Origin: Breoghania sp. L-A4
GTDB taxonomy: Bacteria > Pseudomonadota > Alphaproteobacteria > Rhizobiales > Stappiaceae
Assembly (NCBI RefSeq): GCF_003432385.1
Contig: NZ_CP031841.1
Location: forward strand, 4,706,501 to 4,770,500
DNA: 64,000 nucleotides
Direction: 5' to 3'
Of the stretch, positions 49,376-58,834 are shown in pieces. Made by a program: the position numbers and the translations under genes. Below the pieces are notes generated by a model, which ran no database searches, was not told the origin of the DNA, and worked only from the letters and a program-made list of their open reading frames with translations. Every line of letters starts with the position of its first letter. Within the stretch, counting starts at the first letter, position 1.

Positions 49376-51354
49376 CTACTCCGCCACGACCGCATAGGCG
49401 GGAACGCTGATCGTGAAGACCGCGCCATCCCCGGGCCGCCCCTCGGCGCGCAGGGTCCAGTTGTGCCGGCGCGCCACCACATCGCATATGGCGAGGCCGA
49501 CACCGCTTCCGGGATACTGCGCGCGCCGATGCAGCCGGGTGAAGGGCTTGAGGATCATCTCCGCGTATTCGGCCTCGAATCCGATGCCATTGTCGGCGAT
49601 CCGGATTTCCGCCGGCTGGCCTTGATCCGCGGCGGCATGCACCACGATGCCAACCTCCGGCGTCCGCTCCGGGTGACGATACTTCAGCGCGTTGCCCAAC
49701 AGGTTCCGGAACAACTGGATGATCGCGGTGCGGTCCCCGGTGACCAGCAGGTGCGGCGCATCCACGGTAAACTGCGGCCGCAGCTCCTTGTGCTCGCGCC
49801 GGAGCTCGCTGACGACGCCGTCGATCAGCTCGTGCAGATCGATGGTCTCGCTCTCCAGTTCCTTGTTCGATGCCCGGGAGAAATCCAGCAGATCCGAGAC
49901 CAGCAGGCTGGCGCGCTGCGACGCGTCGGTGAGTACGTGCAGCGAATAGCTGATGTCGGCGCGGTTGTCGTTCGCCACGGCCTGGCTGAGCAAATCGGAG
50001 AAATACCGGATCTTGCGCAACGGCTCCTGGATGTCATGCGAGGCGATCGAGGTGAAATGCTTCAGGCTCTCGTTCGCCCGCTCGAGTTCGCGGTTGCGCC
50101 GTTCAAGCTCGCTGCGCATGCGGTTGCGCTCGCTGACGTCCACCACCGCGCCGAGGACGGTACCATCGGACTGCCGCCGCGCGCTGACCTCCACGTCCAC
50201 GACCTCCCCGCCTTTCGCGATGATCGCGAAAGGCTCATTCGCGATTGCTCCGCCAGGTTGCGACAACCGTTTCGACAGACGGTCGGCGCGGGCCTTGAGG
50301 CTCTCCGGCGCCAGGTCGATGGCGGGCATGCCGCACAATTCCGCGCGCTCGTAATCGAACCGCTCGACAAACAGGTCCGTCACGTCCTTGATGCGCCCGT
50401 CAGGGCCACGGTAGACCAGCATGGCCGGAACGGCGCGGAACAGGGACTGGTAGCCGATTTCGCTGCGCTGTTCGGCGATGCGGGCGTCAACGTCCCATCC
50501 CTTCTGCTTGCGTGCGCGTCCGGCAATCATCCGGCCGGCGATCGTCATCGCCGTCCGTTCGAGGTTGTCGAACGGCCTGCCGCGCCGGTCCCTGTCGTAG
50601 AACACAACCAGCCCGTCGGTCTCGGCGAAGAGCGAGATGCGCGTGGCGATGTAGGCGGCGCAGGGACCCATTGGGGCCACATGCAGCGCGGGACCGTCCG
50701 CGGGACCGGAAACGGCGATCACGCCGGGCGACGCCGCGACCTTCTCGCAAAAGGCGCGATCGAGAAAGGGCGCGGCCGGATCCGGGCCGGATGGCAAAAT
50801 CTTGTTTGTCAGCAGGAAAGGTTCGGGCCGGTGGCGGAGATCATGAACAGCCCCGTGCTCGAGCCCCAGATAGTCGCAGAAGAGATCGAGGACGATGGCG
50901 CACCATTGATCAAGACCAATATCGGCGTCGTCCGCCTGATCGAGAAGCCTTTCGAACAGCCGCGCGAAACGCGCCGACGCCGGGGCCTCGCGCAAAATCG
51001 TATAGAAGCATTCCTGCCCGTCCATTGCCCCGCGATCTCGATGGGCTGGGAGGATGCTTCCGCCACGAACGGGCGGCCCGTCTTGTGCCTGAAGACGTGA
51101 TGCTGGTTGCGTGCGGAATGAATGCGCGTCACGGCGGAGCTCGCCGCGCTCTCCGCCGAAGCCGCCTCCTCCGGGAGAGACGGCTCTTCCGCGGACAGCA
51201 ACTGCGCGACATTTTCGCCAATCAACTCGCCGTGCCCGTATCCCGAAATCCGCTCAAAGGCCCGGTTGGCGGAAACGATACGGCCGGATATCTCTGTAAG
51301 CACAATCGGATCGGGAAACGCGTCAAACAGCGAAATGTAATGTGCAGAGTTCAT
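49376..51354 (-). CDS. PAS/GAF sensor histidine kinase (one apparent -1 frameshift)
   Basis: The reconstructed protein is about 659 residues. It starts with a PAS domain (MNSAHYISLFDAFPDPIVL; AFERISGYGHGELIGENV), then a GAF-like region (about 130-280), a second PAS (FRAVPAMLVYRGPDGRIKD; RQSDGTVLGAVVDVSERNRM), HisKA with His440 in FTSIASHDIQEPLRKI, and HATPase (FRNLLGNALKY; RIADNGIGFE; GSGVGLAICDVV). No membrane segment, so it is cytosolic. The frame breaks at the CCC run 51017-51019; one added G joins IAGQWTG to QECFYTILREAP. No response regulator gene is adjacent. Confidence 0.85.
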
Positions 51355-51443
51355 ACAACCGCCCATTGATCCGGCATGCTTACCGTTACGTCATATGGAA
51401 TTCTAACAGAGCCGGTTGCTGAAACCTGTACGTAAAAATCCTG

Positions 51444-51473
51444 TGTAGGAGTACTACAGTGTAGAATTTACAC
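51444..51473. promoter_or_regulatory. Pair of abutting dyads upstream of the PAS kinase gene
   Basis: TGTAG-N5-CTACA (51444-51458) and GTGTA-N5-TACAC (51459-51473) are both perfect 5-bp inverted repeats with the same 5-base spacer and sit head to tail, 90-119 bases upstream of the kinase start. The spacing puts their centres 15 bases apart. They could be a dimeric regulator's tandem operator; the regulator is unknown. Confidence 0.45.
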
Positions 51474-51545
51474 GCGAATTTCCGGCGGCGCCCTGTGCGG
51501 CGCAGCATCATCCGGCATCACACGCCCAAGACGCGCCGAGACGGC

Positions 51546-52967
51546 TCAGCCGGCGCTGATTCCAGTGCCCCGGTCCTCGCCGCACAGCCTCGTCAACGGG
51601 CCCAGCGAGGCGGCCCGATCGATCGACAGCACGGCGTCGCGGATGACGCCCGCCGCCGCGCGGCCGTGGCTGGGCGTCACCAGCGCGTCGAACTTCGCGC
51701 TCAGCCGCTCTTCCTGCCAGGCCACGTCGCTTGCCGGCACGCCCGCGTTGGCCTCGCCTTCCAGCATGGTGCCGTCGACGAGCCGCACGGAGACCCGCGC
51801 CAGCATGTCGTCGTCGAAATCGCGCGGCTCGACGGTCGTGTTCTCGCGCAGCGCGGCAATCCGGGGATCCGCGGCGACCGCATCGGTATAGAGGCCCAGA
51901 TCGGCGGTGTCCGCGCCGTCGGCCGCCAGCGCCGCCAGATGACGGATGGAGAACTTCACCTCCAGCCCAGTGCGCGGCACGGCGATGTCGCACACCCGCC
52001 TGTGTCCCGGCGCCACATGGATGGTGATCGCGGCCACGTCATCGAAGGCGAAGCGGTGACAGTCCTTCAGCGCGCGCACCGCGTCGATGGTGGAATGGGT
52101 GAGGTAGCACGCCGCGTGATACTTGAAGAGATTGCTCTCAACCGCGAAGGGCGCGTCCGGGTCGGGCCGCACGGCGCGCGCGACGAAACCCGGCGCCTGG
52201 GTCGCGGCGAAGCCCTGCGCGCATTCGATGCCGCGGTCCTCCGCCGTGAAGCCGCGCGCCGCCAGCCGCGCCGCCATCAGCCCGTTCATCGCCGCCTTGC
52301 CCACGTGAAACGGCTTGGTCATGGTGCCGAACATGGACTTGAGCCCGGCAGCCTGCGCCGCCGCCATGCCGAAGGCATGCGCCGTCTGGCCGGTATCCAG
52401 CTTCATCAGCCAGCTTGATGCCGCCGCCGCCCCGAAGGTGCCGAGCGTGCCGGTGGCGTGATAGCCGTTGGCATAGTGCTGACCGCCCACCATCTCGCCC
52501 AGCCGGCACTCCACCTCGTAGCCGATGACGAAGGCGGCCAGCACCTCCGCGCCCGACGCGTCCAGCATCTCGCCCAGCGCCCAGGCGGCGGTCGCCACCG
52601 GCACGGTGGGATGGCCGCGCATCATCCAGTTGACGTCGTCGTAATCGAGCGCGTGCGAGGCCGAGCCGTTGATCAGCCCCGCGTTGTACAGCGACGCCGT
52701 CCGGCCACGGCCGATCACCGTGCACGGTCCGCCGGCCTCCCCGCCCAGGATTTCCTCGCACAGAATATCGACCAGCGGTTCATGCGCGCCGGCCAGCGTC
52801 ACACCGGCCCAGTCGAGCAGGCAGTGCCTGGCCCAGCGCGTGGCTGGCTGCGGAATGTCGTCCGCGGACATGCTGGCGCACCACCGCGCCAGATCGCGCG
52901 TGGGCGCCAGATCGCGCGTGGGCGCCAGATCGCGGGTGACGGGGGCGATGGAGGGGACGGTGTTCAT
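51546..52967 (-). CDS. MmgE/PrpD family protein
   Basis: A 473-residue enzyme of the 2-methylcitrate dehydratase / iminodisuccinate epimerase superfamily. Family landmarks: LLDWAGVTLAGAHEPLVDIL, LINGSASHALDYDDVN, HPTVPVATAAWALGE, GYHATGTLGTFGAAAASSW, KSMFGTMTKPFHVGKAAMNG and HYLTHSTIDA-like FKYHAACYLTHSTIDAV. The N-terminal region carries an RDLAPT hexapeptide repeated from an 18-base triplication. The substrate is not evident; the neighbouring ABC importer may supply it. A terminator separates it from that operon, so it has its own promoter. Confidence 0.88.
   Translation of the reverse strand: MNTVPSIAPVTRDLAPTRDLAPTRDLARWCASMSADDIPQPATRWARHCLLDWAGVTLAGAHEPLVDILCEEILGGEAGGPCTVIGRGRTASLYNAGLINGSASHALDYDDVNWMMRGHPTVPVATAAWALGEMLDASGAEVLAAFVIGYEVECRLGEMVGGQHYANGYHATGTLGTFGAAAASSWLMKLDTGQTAHAFGMAAAQAAGLKSMFGTMTKPFHVGKAAMNGLMAARLAARGFTAEDRGIECAQGFAATQAPGFVARAVRPDPDAPFAVESNLFKYHAACYLTHSTIDAVRALKDCHRFAFDDVAAITIHVAPGHRRVCDIAVPRTGLEVKFSIRHLAALAADGADTADLGLYTDAVAADPRIAALRENTTVEPRDFDDDMLARVSVRLVDGTMLEGEANAGVPASDVAWQEERLSAKFDALVTPSHGRAAAGVIRDAVLSIDRAASLGPLTRLCGEDRGTGISAG
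52884..52936 (-). repeat. 18-base tandem repeat, three units, inside the PrpD-type gene
   Basis: The unit CGCCAGATCGCGCGTGGG occurs about three times in a row (last unit slightly changed). In frame it encodes RDLAPT repeats near the N-terminus, so copy number changes keep the frame. Confidence 0.75.
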
Positions 52968-53070
52968 GGCGTGCTCGCTTGGCAGGGCTCGTCCGAGATC
53001 GGATCTGGCGCGGAGAATAGTCTTCCCGCGCGCGCATTTACAGCCCCCGCGCGCGCAGGCGCTGCCCACG

Positions 53071-53101
53071 AAAAAGGCCGCGCGGGGAACCCGCACGGCC
53101 T
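53071..53101 (-). terminator. Intrinsic terminator of the liv-type operon
   Basis: On the minus strand GGCCGTGCGGG and CCCGCGCGGCC form an 11-bp stem (one G-U) with a 3-base loop followed by TTTTT. It lies 29 bases after the last gene of the ABC transporter operon. Confidence 0.88.
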
Positions 53102-53129
53102 GATCGAAACGGAACGTGTCGCGACGTGT

Positions 53130-53879
53130 CTAAATCGCCAGGTACTCGTGCCGCAGGTCCTCGTTTTCCAGGATGGCCTTCGCGGTGCCGTCGAAAACCA
53201 CCTGGCCGGTGTCGAGAATGATCGCCCGGTCGGCGAGATTGAGCGCCGCCACCGCGTTCTGCTCGACGATGATCGTGGTGATGCCCTGTTCGCGGATCAG
53301 GTGCAGGGTCTTCTCGATCTCGTGCACGATCACCGGCGCCAGCCCCTCGTAAGGCTCGTCCAGCAACAGCAGCTTGATGTCGCGGGCCAGCGCCCGGCCG
53401 ATCGCCAGCATCTGCTGCTCGCCGCCAGAAAGCGTGGTGCCTTCCTGCTTGCGCCGCTCGCCCAGGCGCGGGAACAGCTCGTAGATGCGCTCGAGCGACC
53501 ATCCGATCGGCTTCTCGATCTGCGCCAGCTTGATGTTCTCCTCGACCGTCAGGCCCTGGATGATGCGGCGGTCCTCCGGCACCAGCGCCACGCCGCATTG
53601 CGAGGCCTGATAGGCGCGCATGGAATGCAACGGATTGTGGTCGAGCCAGATCTCGCCGTGATGCAGGGCCGGGCTGTCAAGCCGCGCGATCGCCCGCAAG
53701 GTGGAGGTCTTGCCCGCGCCGTTGCGGCCCAGAAGGGCGAGGATCTCGCCCTCGTGGACGGTCATGCTGACGTTCTGGACGATGTAACTCTCGCCGTAGT
53801 AGGCCTGAATTTCATGCGCCGAGAAATAGGCCGCTGCGTGCGACGCCACGTTCTTGTTTTCGCTCTGTGTATCAAGCAT
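53130..53879 (-). CDS. HAAT-family ABC transporter ATP-binding protein (LivF-like)
   Basis: A 249-residue ATPase. Walker A GRNGAGKTS, signature LSGGEQQMLAIGRAL, Walker B IKLLLLDEPYEGLAP and switch EQNAVAAL. About 20 extra N-terminal residues precede the YFSAHEIQAYYGESYIV core. Its ATG at 53879 overlaps by one base the TGA stop of the LivG-like gene. Last gene of the operon; an intrinsic terminator follows. Confidence 0.9.
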   Translation of the reverse strand: MLDTQSENKNVASHAAAYFSAHEIQAYYGESYIVQNVSMTVHEGEILALLGRNGAGKTSTLRAIARLDSPALHHGEIWLDHNPLHSMRAYQASQCGVALVPEDRRIIQGLTVEENIKLAQIEKPIGWSLERIYELFPRLGERRKQEGTTLSGGEQQMLAIGRALARDIKLLLLDEPYEGLAPVIVHEIEKTLHLIREQGITTIIVEQNAVAALNLADRAIILDTGQVVFDGTAKAILENEDLRHEYLAI

Positions 53880-54634
53880 CAGTGCGCCCCACCCAGATAA
53901 GCTTCCTGCACCTTCGGATTGCCTTTGATGTTCCCCGGAACATCCTCGACGATCGGCGTGCCCTGGGCCAGAACGGTGATGCGCTCGGCCAGCGAGAACA
54001 CGACGTGCATGTCGTGTTCGATGATCGCCATGGTGATGCCGCGCTTGTCCTGGATTTCCTTCAACAGATCGATGGTGTTGTTGGTATCGGCCCGGGCCAT
54101 GCCCGCCGTCGGCTCATCCAGCAGCAGCAGCTTGGGGTCCTGCGCCAGGCACATCGCCATCTCCAGACGCCGCTTGTCGCCGCGTGACAGCGACGAGGCC
54201 GTCTCGCCGCGCTTGTCGATCATGCTGACGTCGATCAGCATCTGCTCGGCCTTGTCGCGGATGTCCTGTTCCTTGGCGAAGGTGGACAGCGCATTCAGCG
54301 AGAACGAGCCGTCGCGCTTGGCGAAACAGGGGATCATCACGTTCTCGAACACCGTCAGTTCCGAAAAGATCTCCGGCGTCTGGAACACCCGGCTGACGCC
54401 CAGCTGGTTGATCTGGTGCGGCTTGCGCCCCAGCAGCGACTGGCCGTCGAAGGTCACCGACCCGGTGTCCGGCAGCAGTCGTCCCACAAGGCAGTTGAGC
54501 AGCGTCGATTTGCCGGCGCCGTTCGGCCCGATGATCGCGTGGATGGTGCCTTCCTGGACGCTCAGGTTCACGTTTGACAACGCCCTGAGGCCGCCAAAGC
54601 TTTTGTTGACGTCAAGGATTTCAAGAATACCCAT
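53879..54634 (-). CDS. HAAT-family ABC transporter ATP-binding protein (LivG-like)
   Basis: A 251-residue ATPase. Walker A GPNGAGKST and Walker B PKLLLLDEPTAGM are normal, and IEHDMHVVF carries the switch His. The signature motif is LSRGDKRRLEMAM instead of LSGGQ: Arg replaces the first Gly and Asp-Lys replaces Gln, as in a sub-group of LivG-like proteins. It pairs with the LivF-like ATPase to drive import of an amino acid, amide or carboxylate. Confidence 0.9.
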   Translation of the reverse strand: MGILEILDVNKSFGGLRALSNVNLSVQEGTIHAIIGPNGAGKSTLLNCLVGRLLPDTGSVTFDGQSLLGRKPHQINQLGVSRVFQTPEIFSELTVFENVMIPCFAKRDGSFSLNALSTFAKEQDIRDKAEQMLIDVSMIDKRGETASSLSRGDKRRLEMAMCLAQDPKLLLLDEPTAGMARADTNNTIDLLKEIQDKRGITMAIIEHDMHVVFSLAERITVLAQGTPIVEDVPGNIKGNPKVQEAYLGGAH

Positions 54635-54646
54635 GAAGTTCGGTTC

Positions 54647-55843
54647 CTATTCAGCGGGCTGGGCAGCGGCGGAGGTGACGTCGGGCTTGCGTTTTCCGCG
54701 CAAGCGTTTCCAGACGCGCGTTCCGCCATCGACGAGGCCGCCAGGCAGGAAGATGACAATGATCATGAACAGCAGCCCCAGCGTCAGCTGCCAGCCCTTG
54801 CCGACGAACGGATGCACGATGGCCACCAGCAGATCCTCGAGGCCATCGGGGAAGACATTGAACCAGCTGTGCAGCACGCTGTCGTTGATCTTCGAGAAGA
54901 TGTTCTCGAAGTACTTGATGAAGCCCGCGCCCACCAGCGGCCCGAGCAACGTGCCGGCGCCTCCCAGGATGGTCATCAGCACCACCTCGCCCGAGGCCGT
55001 CCACTGCATGCGCTCGGCGCCCGCCAGCGGATCCATCGCCGCCAGCAGCCCGCCGGCCAGCCCGGCGTACATGCCTGAGATGACAAAGGCCGCCAGCGTG
55101 TAGGGCCGCGAGTTCACGCCCGTGTAGTTCAGGCGCGTCTGGTTGGTCTTGATGGCCCGCAGCATCAGCCCGAACGGGGACCGGAAGATCCGGATGGAGA
55201 GATAGAAGGCGATCAGCGCGAAGAAGGCGCAGACGTAGTATCCCACACTGAACTGGAAGGCCCATCCGGCGATTTCCAGCGTCGACGAATCGCGCATTTC
55301 CAGACCGAACAGGCTCGTCACCGGAAGGTTACCGTTCGCGGTGGCGGATTCCAGCACGCGCGGATCGCTCAGCGTGATCTGCAGGCCGGTCTCGCCGTTG
55401 GTGATCGGCGTCAGCACCGAATAGGCGAGGCTGAAGCTCATCTGGGCGAAGGCCAGCGTCAGGATGGAGAAGTAGATCCCCGAACGGCGCAGGCTGACGT
55501 AGCCGATGACCAGGGCGAACAGGCCGGCGATCGCCACGGAGAGAACCAGCGCCGGCAGGATGTTCATCGTCAGCAGCTTGAACATCCACACCGCCGCGTA
55601 CGACCCGACGCCGAGAAAGGCGGCGTGGCCGAACGACAGATAGCCGGTGAGGCCGAACAGGATGTTGAAGCCGATCGCGAAGATCCCGTAGATGACGAAG
55701 CGCTGCATCAGGTCGGGATAGCCGGCGTTGAACTGCGCCATCGCCGAGTTTTCCGGGAACGGGTTCATCAGGAACGGCGCCAGCAGCGTCACGACGATGA
55801 CGAACAGGAAGGTGATCGTGTCTCTCTTGTCGAGCTTCAACAT
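54647..55843 (-). CDS. HAAT-family ABC transporter permease (LivM-like)
   Basis: A 398-residue inner-membrane permease with about ten helices. LivM marks: [28 protein letters not shown], a mid-protein cytosolic loop ([23 protein letters not shown]) and [21 protein letters not shown] near residue 290. It forms the translocation path with the LivH-like subunit. Only 12 bases separate it from the LivG-like gene. Confidence 0.9.
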   Translation of the reverse strand: MLKLDKRDTITFLFVIVVTLLAPFLMNPFPENSAMAQFNAGYPDLMQRFVIYGIFAIGFNILFGLTGYLSFGHAAFLGVGSYAAVWMFKLLTMNILPALVLSVAIAGLFALVIGYVSLRRSGIYFSILTLAFAQMSFSLAYSVLTPITNGETGLQITLSDPRVLESATANGNLPVTSLFGLEMRDSSTLEIAGWAFQFSVGYYVCAFFALIAFYLSIRIFRSPFGLMLRAIKTNQTRLNYTGVNSRPYTLAAFVISGMYAGLAGGLLAAMDPLAGAERMQWTASGEVVLMTILGGAGTLLGPLVGAGFIKYFENIFSKINDSVLHSWFNVFPDGLEDLLVAIVHPFVGKGWQLTLGLLFMIIVIFLPGGLVDGGTRVWKRLRGKRKPDVTSAAAQPAE

Positions 55844-55846
55844 CGC

Positions 55847-56893
55847 CTATTCCTCCATCACGCCTTTGCGTCCCATCAAACCGCGCGGGCGGGTCAACAG
55901 AACGACGATGGCAATCAGGTAGATGACGATCTGATCGATCGAAGGCAGATAGAGCGCTTCGAAGAAGTCCTTGACGGTGTTCATTGAGGCGAAACTCTCG
56001 AGTATTCCGAGCAGATACCCTGCGAACACGGCGCCACCGAGCGATCCCATGCCGCCGACGACGACGACGACGAAGGACAGCACCAGGAAATCCATGCCCA
56101 TATGATAGTTCGGTGAGTTGATCGGTGTGTACATGACCCCGGCCAGGCCGGCGACGGCGGCGGCGACGCCGAACATCAGGGTGAAGCGGCGGTCGATGTT
56201 GATGCCCAGAAGCCCGACGGTTTCCCGGTCGGCCATGCCGGCGCGCACGACCATGCCGAATGTCGTGAACTGCAGGAAGGAGAAGACCGCGGCGATGACG
56301 ACGGTCGAGAAGCCGAAGTAGACGAGCCGCCAGTAGGGATAGATGATGGCGTTCGCTTCGAAGCCGATCAACTGGCCGAAATCGAACGAGCCGCGAAACA
56401 CGTCCGGCGCCGGAACCGGGATCGGGTTCGCGCCGTAGAAGGCCTTGATGATCTCCTGCAACACGATCGCCAGCCCGAAGGTCACCAGGATCTGGTCCGC
56501 GTGCGGCCGCTTGTAGAAGTGCCGGATCAGGCCACGCTCCATCGCATAGCCGATCAGCAGCATGATGGGGATGGCGAACACAATGGACAGCGGCACCGAC
56601 CAGTTGATGATGGCCGCGCCGGCGGCTTCACCGAACCACGATTCCAGCAGCGGTGTTTTGACCTGCAGCGGATTTCCGAGAAAATCCTTCCTGGACGGGT
56701 CCAGGGTGATTGTTGAAACGTTGAAGATCTTTTGCAGCGTGACCGCGCAGAAGGCGCCGATCATGAACAGCGCGCCGTGGGCGAAGTTGACCACCCCGAG
56801 CGTGCCGAAGATCAGCGTCAGACCAAGTGCGATGAGCGCATAGGCGCTGCCTTTATCAAGCCCGTTCAGAATCTGCAGAAGTATTGCGTCCAT
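55847..56893 (-). CDS. HAAT-family ABC transporter permease (LivH-like)
   Basis: A 348-residue permease. The N-terminus (QILNGLDKGSAYALIALGLTLIFGTLGVVNFAHGALFMIGAF) is the LivH signature, and VVVVGGMGSLGGAVFAGYLLG lies near residue 280. It is followed after 3 bases by the LivM-like gene. A hairpin separates it from the binding-protein gene upstream. Confidence 0.9.
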   Translation of the reverse strand: MDAILLQILNGLDKGSAYALIALGLTLIFGTLGVVNFAHGALFMIGAFCAVTLQKIFNVSTITLDPSRKDFLGNPLQVKTPLLESWFGEAAGAAIINWSVPLSIVFAIPIMLLIGYAMERGLIRHFYKRPHADQILVTFGLAIVLQEIIKAFYGANPIPVPAPDVFRGSFDFGQLIGFEANAIIYPYWRLVYFGFSTVVIAAVFSFLQFTTFGMVVRAGMADRETVGLLGINIDRRFTLMFGVAAAVAGLAGVMYTPINSPNYHMGMDFLVLSFVVVVVGGMGSLGGAVFAGYLLGILESFASMNTVKDFFEALYLPSIDQIVIYLIAIVVLLTRPRGLMGRKGVMEE

Positions 56894-56956
56894 GGTGCCA
56901 ACCGTTCATTCACGCGAGACGTACAGGGATTGCCGCATCAGCATGTTACGGACAAT

Positions 56957-56989
56957 TGCCGCGCCGGTCGTGTGAACCGGCGCGGCAAG
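56957..56989 (-). other. Perfect 13-bp hairpin between binding-protein and permease genes
   Basis: TTGCCGCGCCGGT and ACCGGCGCGGCAA are exact inverted repeats around a 7-base loop. There is no T-run on the coding strand, so it probably guards the 3' end of the binding-protein message and lowers downstream expression rather than terminating fully. Confidence 0.7.
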
Positions 56990-57011
56990 ATTACATCCGT
57001 CGTACTGCGGA

Positions 57012-58364
57012 TTATGCGCCGGGATTGCACTTGCCGAGTTCGCCGCCGGCGAACATCGGGTGGTCGGGAGCATACTCGACCTGCGCGCGCGGGGTGACTT
57101 CCACGATCTCGAGGGTGTCATACGCGCTCGTCGGGTTCTCGGCGCCCTTCATGACCAGCACGTCCTTGAAGCACTGGTGGTCGGCCGCACGGTAATGCGT
57201 CGGGCCGTTGCCCATGCCGTCGAAATCGAAGCCCTCGAGGGCCTCGGCAACGCCGCAGGGGTTGAAGGTGCCGGCGCGCTCACAGGCATCCGCATACAGC
57301 AGCGTCTGCACGTAGCAGGTGTGCGCCGAGTTGGACGGCGGACGGCCGTACTTCTCGCCGAAGGACTTGACGAAGGCCTGGGTGCCGGCGTCCTGAAGCT
57401 GCCAGTTCCAGTTCATGGAACCATACACGCCGCGCACGTTCTCGCCGGCGCCGGCCGCCATCAGCTCGGAGTAGAGCGGAACGACGATCTCGAACTGCTT
57501 GCCGTTGACCATCTTGTCGCGCAGGCCGAACTGCACCGCGTTGGTCAGCGAGTTGACCATGTTGCCGCCGTAGTGGTTCAGGATCAGCACGTCGGCGCCG
57601 GAGTTGAGCACGGGCGCGATGTAGGACGAGAAGTCGGTCGCCGCCAGCGGCGTCAGCACGTTGTTGACGGTTTCCCAGCCCACGGCCTCGGTCGCCTGCT
57701 GGATCGACTCCTGCTGCGTCCAGCCCCAGGTGTAATCGGCGGTCAGGTGATAGGCGCGGCGGTCGGCGCCATAAGCTTGCTTGAGCACCGGTGCGAGCGC
57801 TGCGCCCGACATGTAGGCGTTGAAGAAGTGACGGAAGCCGTTCGCCTTCTTGTCCTTGCCGGTGGTGTCGTTGGAGTGGGTCAGGCCGGCCATGAAGATC
57901 ACGCCGGATTCCTGGCACAGACCCTGCACGGCCACGGCCACGCCCGAGGACGAGCCGCCGTTGATCATGATGGCGCCGTCTTTTTCGATCATCGACTTCG
58001 CCGACGCGCGCGCCGCGTCAGACTTGGTCTGCGTGTCGCCGGTCACGAAGGTGACCTTCTTGCCGAGGATGCCGTTGCCCTTCAGCGCTTTGGAGCTGAA
58101 GGTGTTCAGCATGCCGCCGTCGCCTTCGCCGTTCAGATGCTGAACGGCCAGTTCCTGCGCGCGCAGCTCGTCCATGCCTTCTTCGGCATAGGGGCCGGTC
58201 TGCGGCACGTTGAAGCCCAGCGTCACGGTCGACTTGCTGGACGGATCATTGGTGTAGGCCCAGGCGCTGCGCGTCAGAATGGTCGGCGTCGCGAGCACAA
58301 GGCCTGACGCCGCCGAGGCCTTGAGCAGGGTACGGCGGTTCATAAGCGTACGATCGATGGTCAT
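57012..58364 (-). CDS. HAAT-family ABC transporter substrate-binding protein (Tat-exported)
   Basis: A 450-residue periplasmic binding protein (peripla_BP_6 type). ATG 58364 has a clear GGGAGGA ribosome site. The twin-arginine signal is NRRTLLKASAASG, with cleavage near AWA. Mature start: TVTLGFNVPQTGPYAEEGMDELRAQELAV; later NGGSSSGVAVAVQGLCQE and FFNAYMSGAALAP. The Cys residues near the C-terminus (ADACERAGTFNPCGVAEA, HQCFKDV) may form disulfides, as in amide/urea receptor relatives. First gene of a five-gene importer operon. Confidence 0.88.
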   Translation of the reverse strand: MTIDRTLMNRRTLLKASAASGLVLATPTILTRSAWAYTNDPSSKSTVTLGFNVPQTGPYAEEGMDELRAQELAVQHLNGEGDGGMLNTFSSKALKGNGILGKKVTFVTGDTQTKSDAARASAKSMIEKDGAIMINGGSSSGVAVAVQGLCQESGVIFMAGLTHSNDTTGKDKKANGFRHFFNAYMSGAALAPVLKQAYGADRRAYHLTADYTWGWTQQESIQQATEAVGWETVNNVLTPLAATDFSSYIAPVLNSGADVLILNHYGGNMVNSLTNAVQFGLRDKMVNGKQFEIVVPLYSELMAAGAGENVRGVYGSMNWNWQLQDAGTQAFVKSFGEKYGRPPSNSAHTCYVQTLLYADACERAGTFNPCGVAEALEGFDFDGMGNGPTHYRAADHQCFKDVLVMKGAENPTSAYDTLEIVEVTPRAQVEYAPDHPMFAGGELGKCNPGA

Positions 58365-58834
58365 TAATTCCTCCCGAAAAGGCATGAAGCCAAAATCCTG
58401 CACCGCGTCCGCGCCGTCCTCCAACAGCGCGTGCCGGTTCGTCGAACCATGGCGCACGAAGTGCATAAATAAAGAAAGTCCCGGCCTCCCCGCAATACGA
58501 CCTTTGGATCGAATGATAAGGCGGTTACTTGATTTCGCGCGTTTTTTCGCCAAAACGGGGCGCGCGACAATGCACAGGCGCGCCCGTTTCGCGCGCGCCT
58601 GCTCGGCAGGAAAAATCCAGACGATGGATCACATCTCGAAACGGCCGGCGTTTATATGAACGAAAGTCGCAACATTTTCGTCGTCACCGGTCTCGTGTTG
58701 CCGCACCGCACCCGATCGCGACATGGGCGCGGGTGCCGGGAAGCGCGAAAAAATGAGCCTGGGCCGGTCGCCGGGTTAACCAGGTTCCTCATAAATTTGT
58801 TGCAATGCACAACAAGCACGAAAATAATCGCCTC
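58365..58834. promoter_or_regulatory. Divergent region between the liv-type operon and nasT
   Basis: A 470-base gap that must hold both promoters. GC-rich dyad GGGCGCGC-N12-GCGCGCCC lies at 58558-58585, and a GCACTTCGTGC dyad near 58460-58470 on the operon side. I looked for paired A-x-x-G hexaloop hairpins like those upstream of nrtA and did not find them here. Confidence 0.45.

Noticed and set aside
58365-58834. Second ANTAR RNA upstream of the HAAT operon
   Set aside because: No pair of hairpins with A1/G4 hexaloops could be drawn on either strand.
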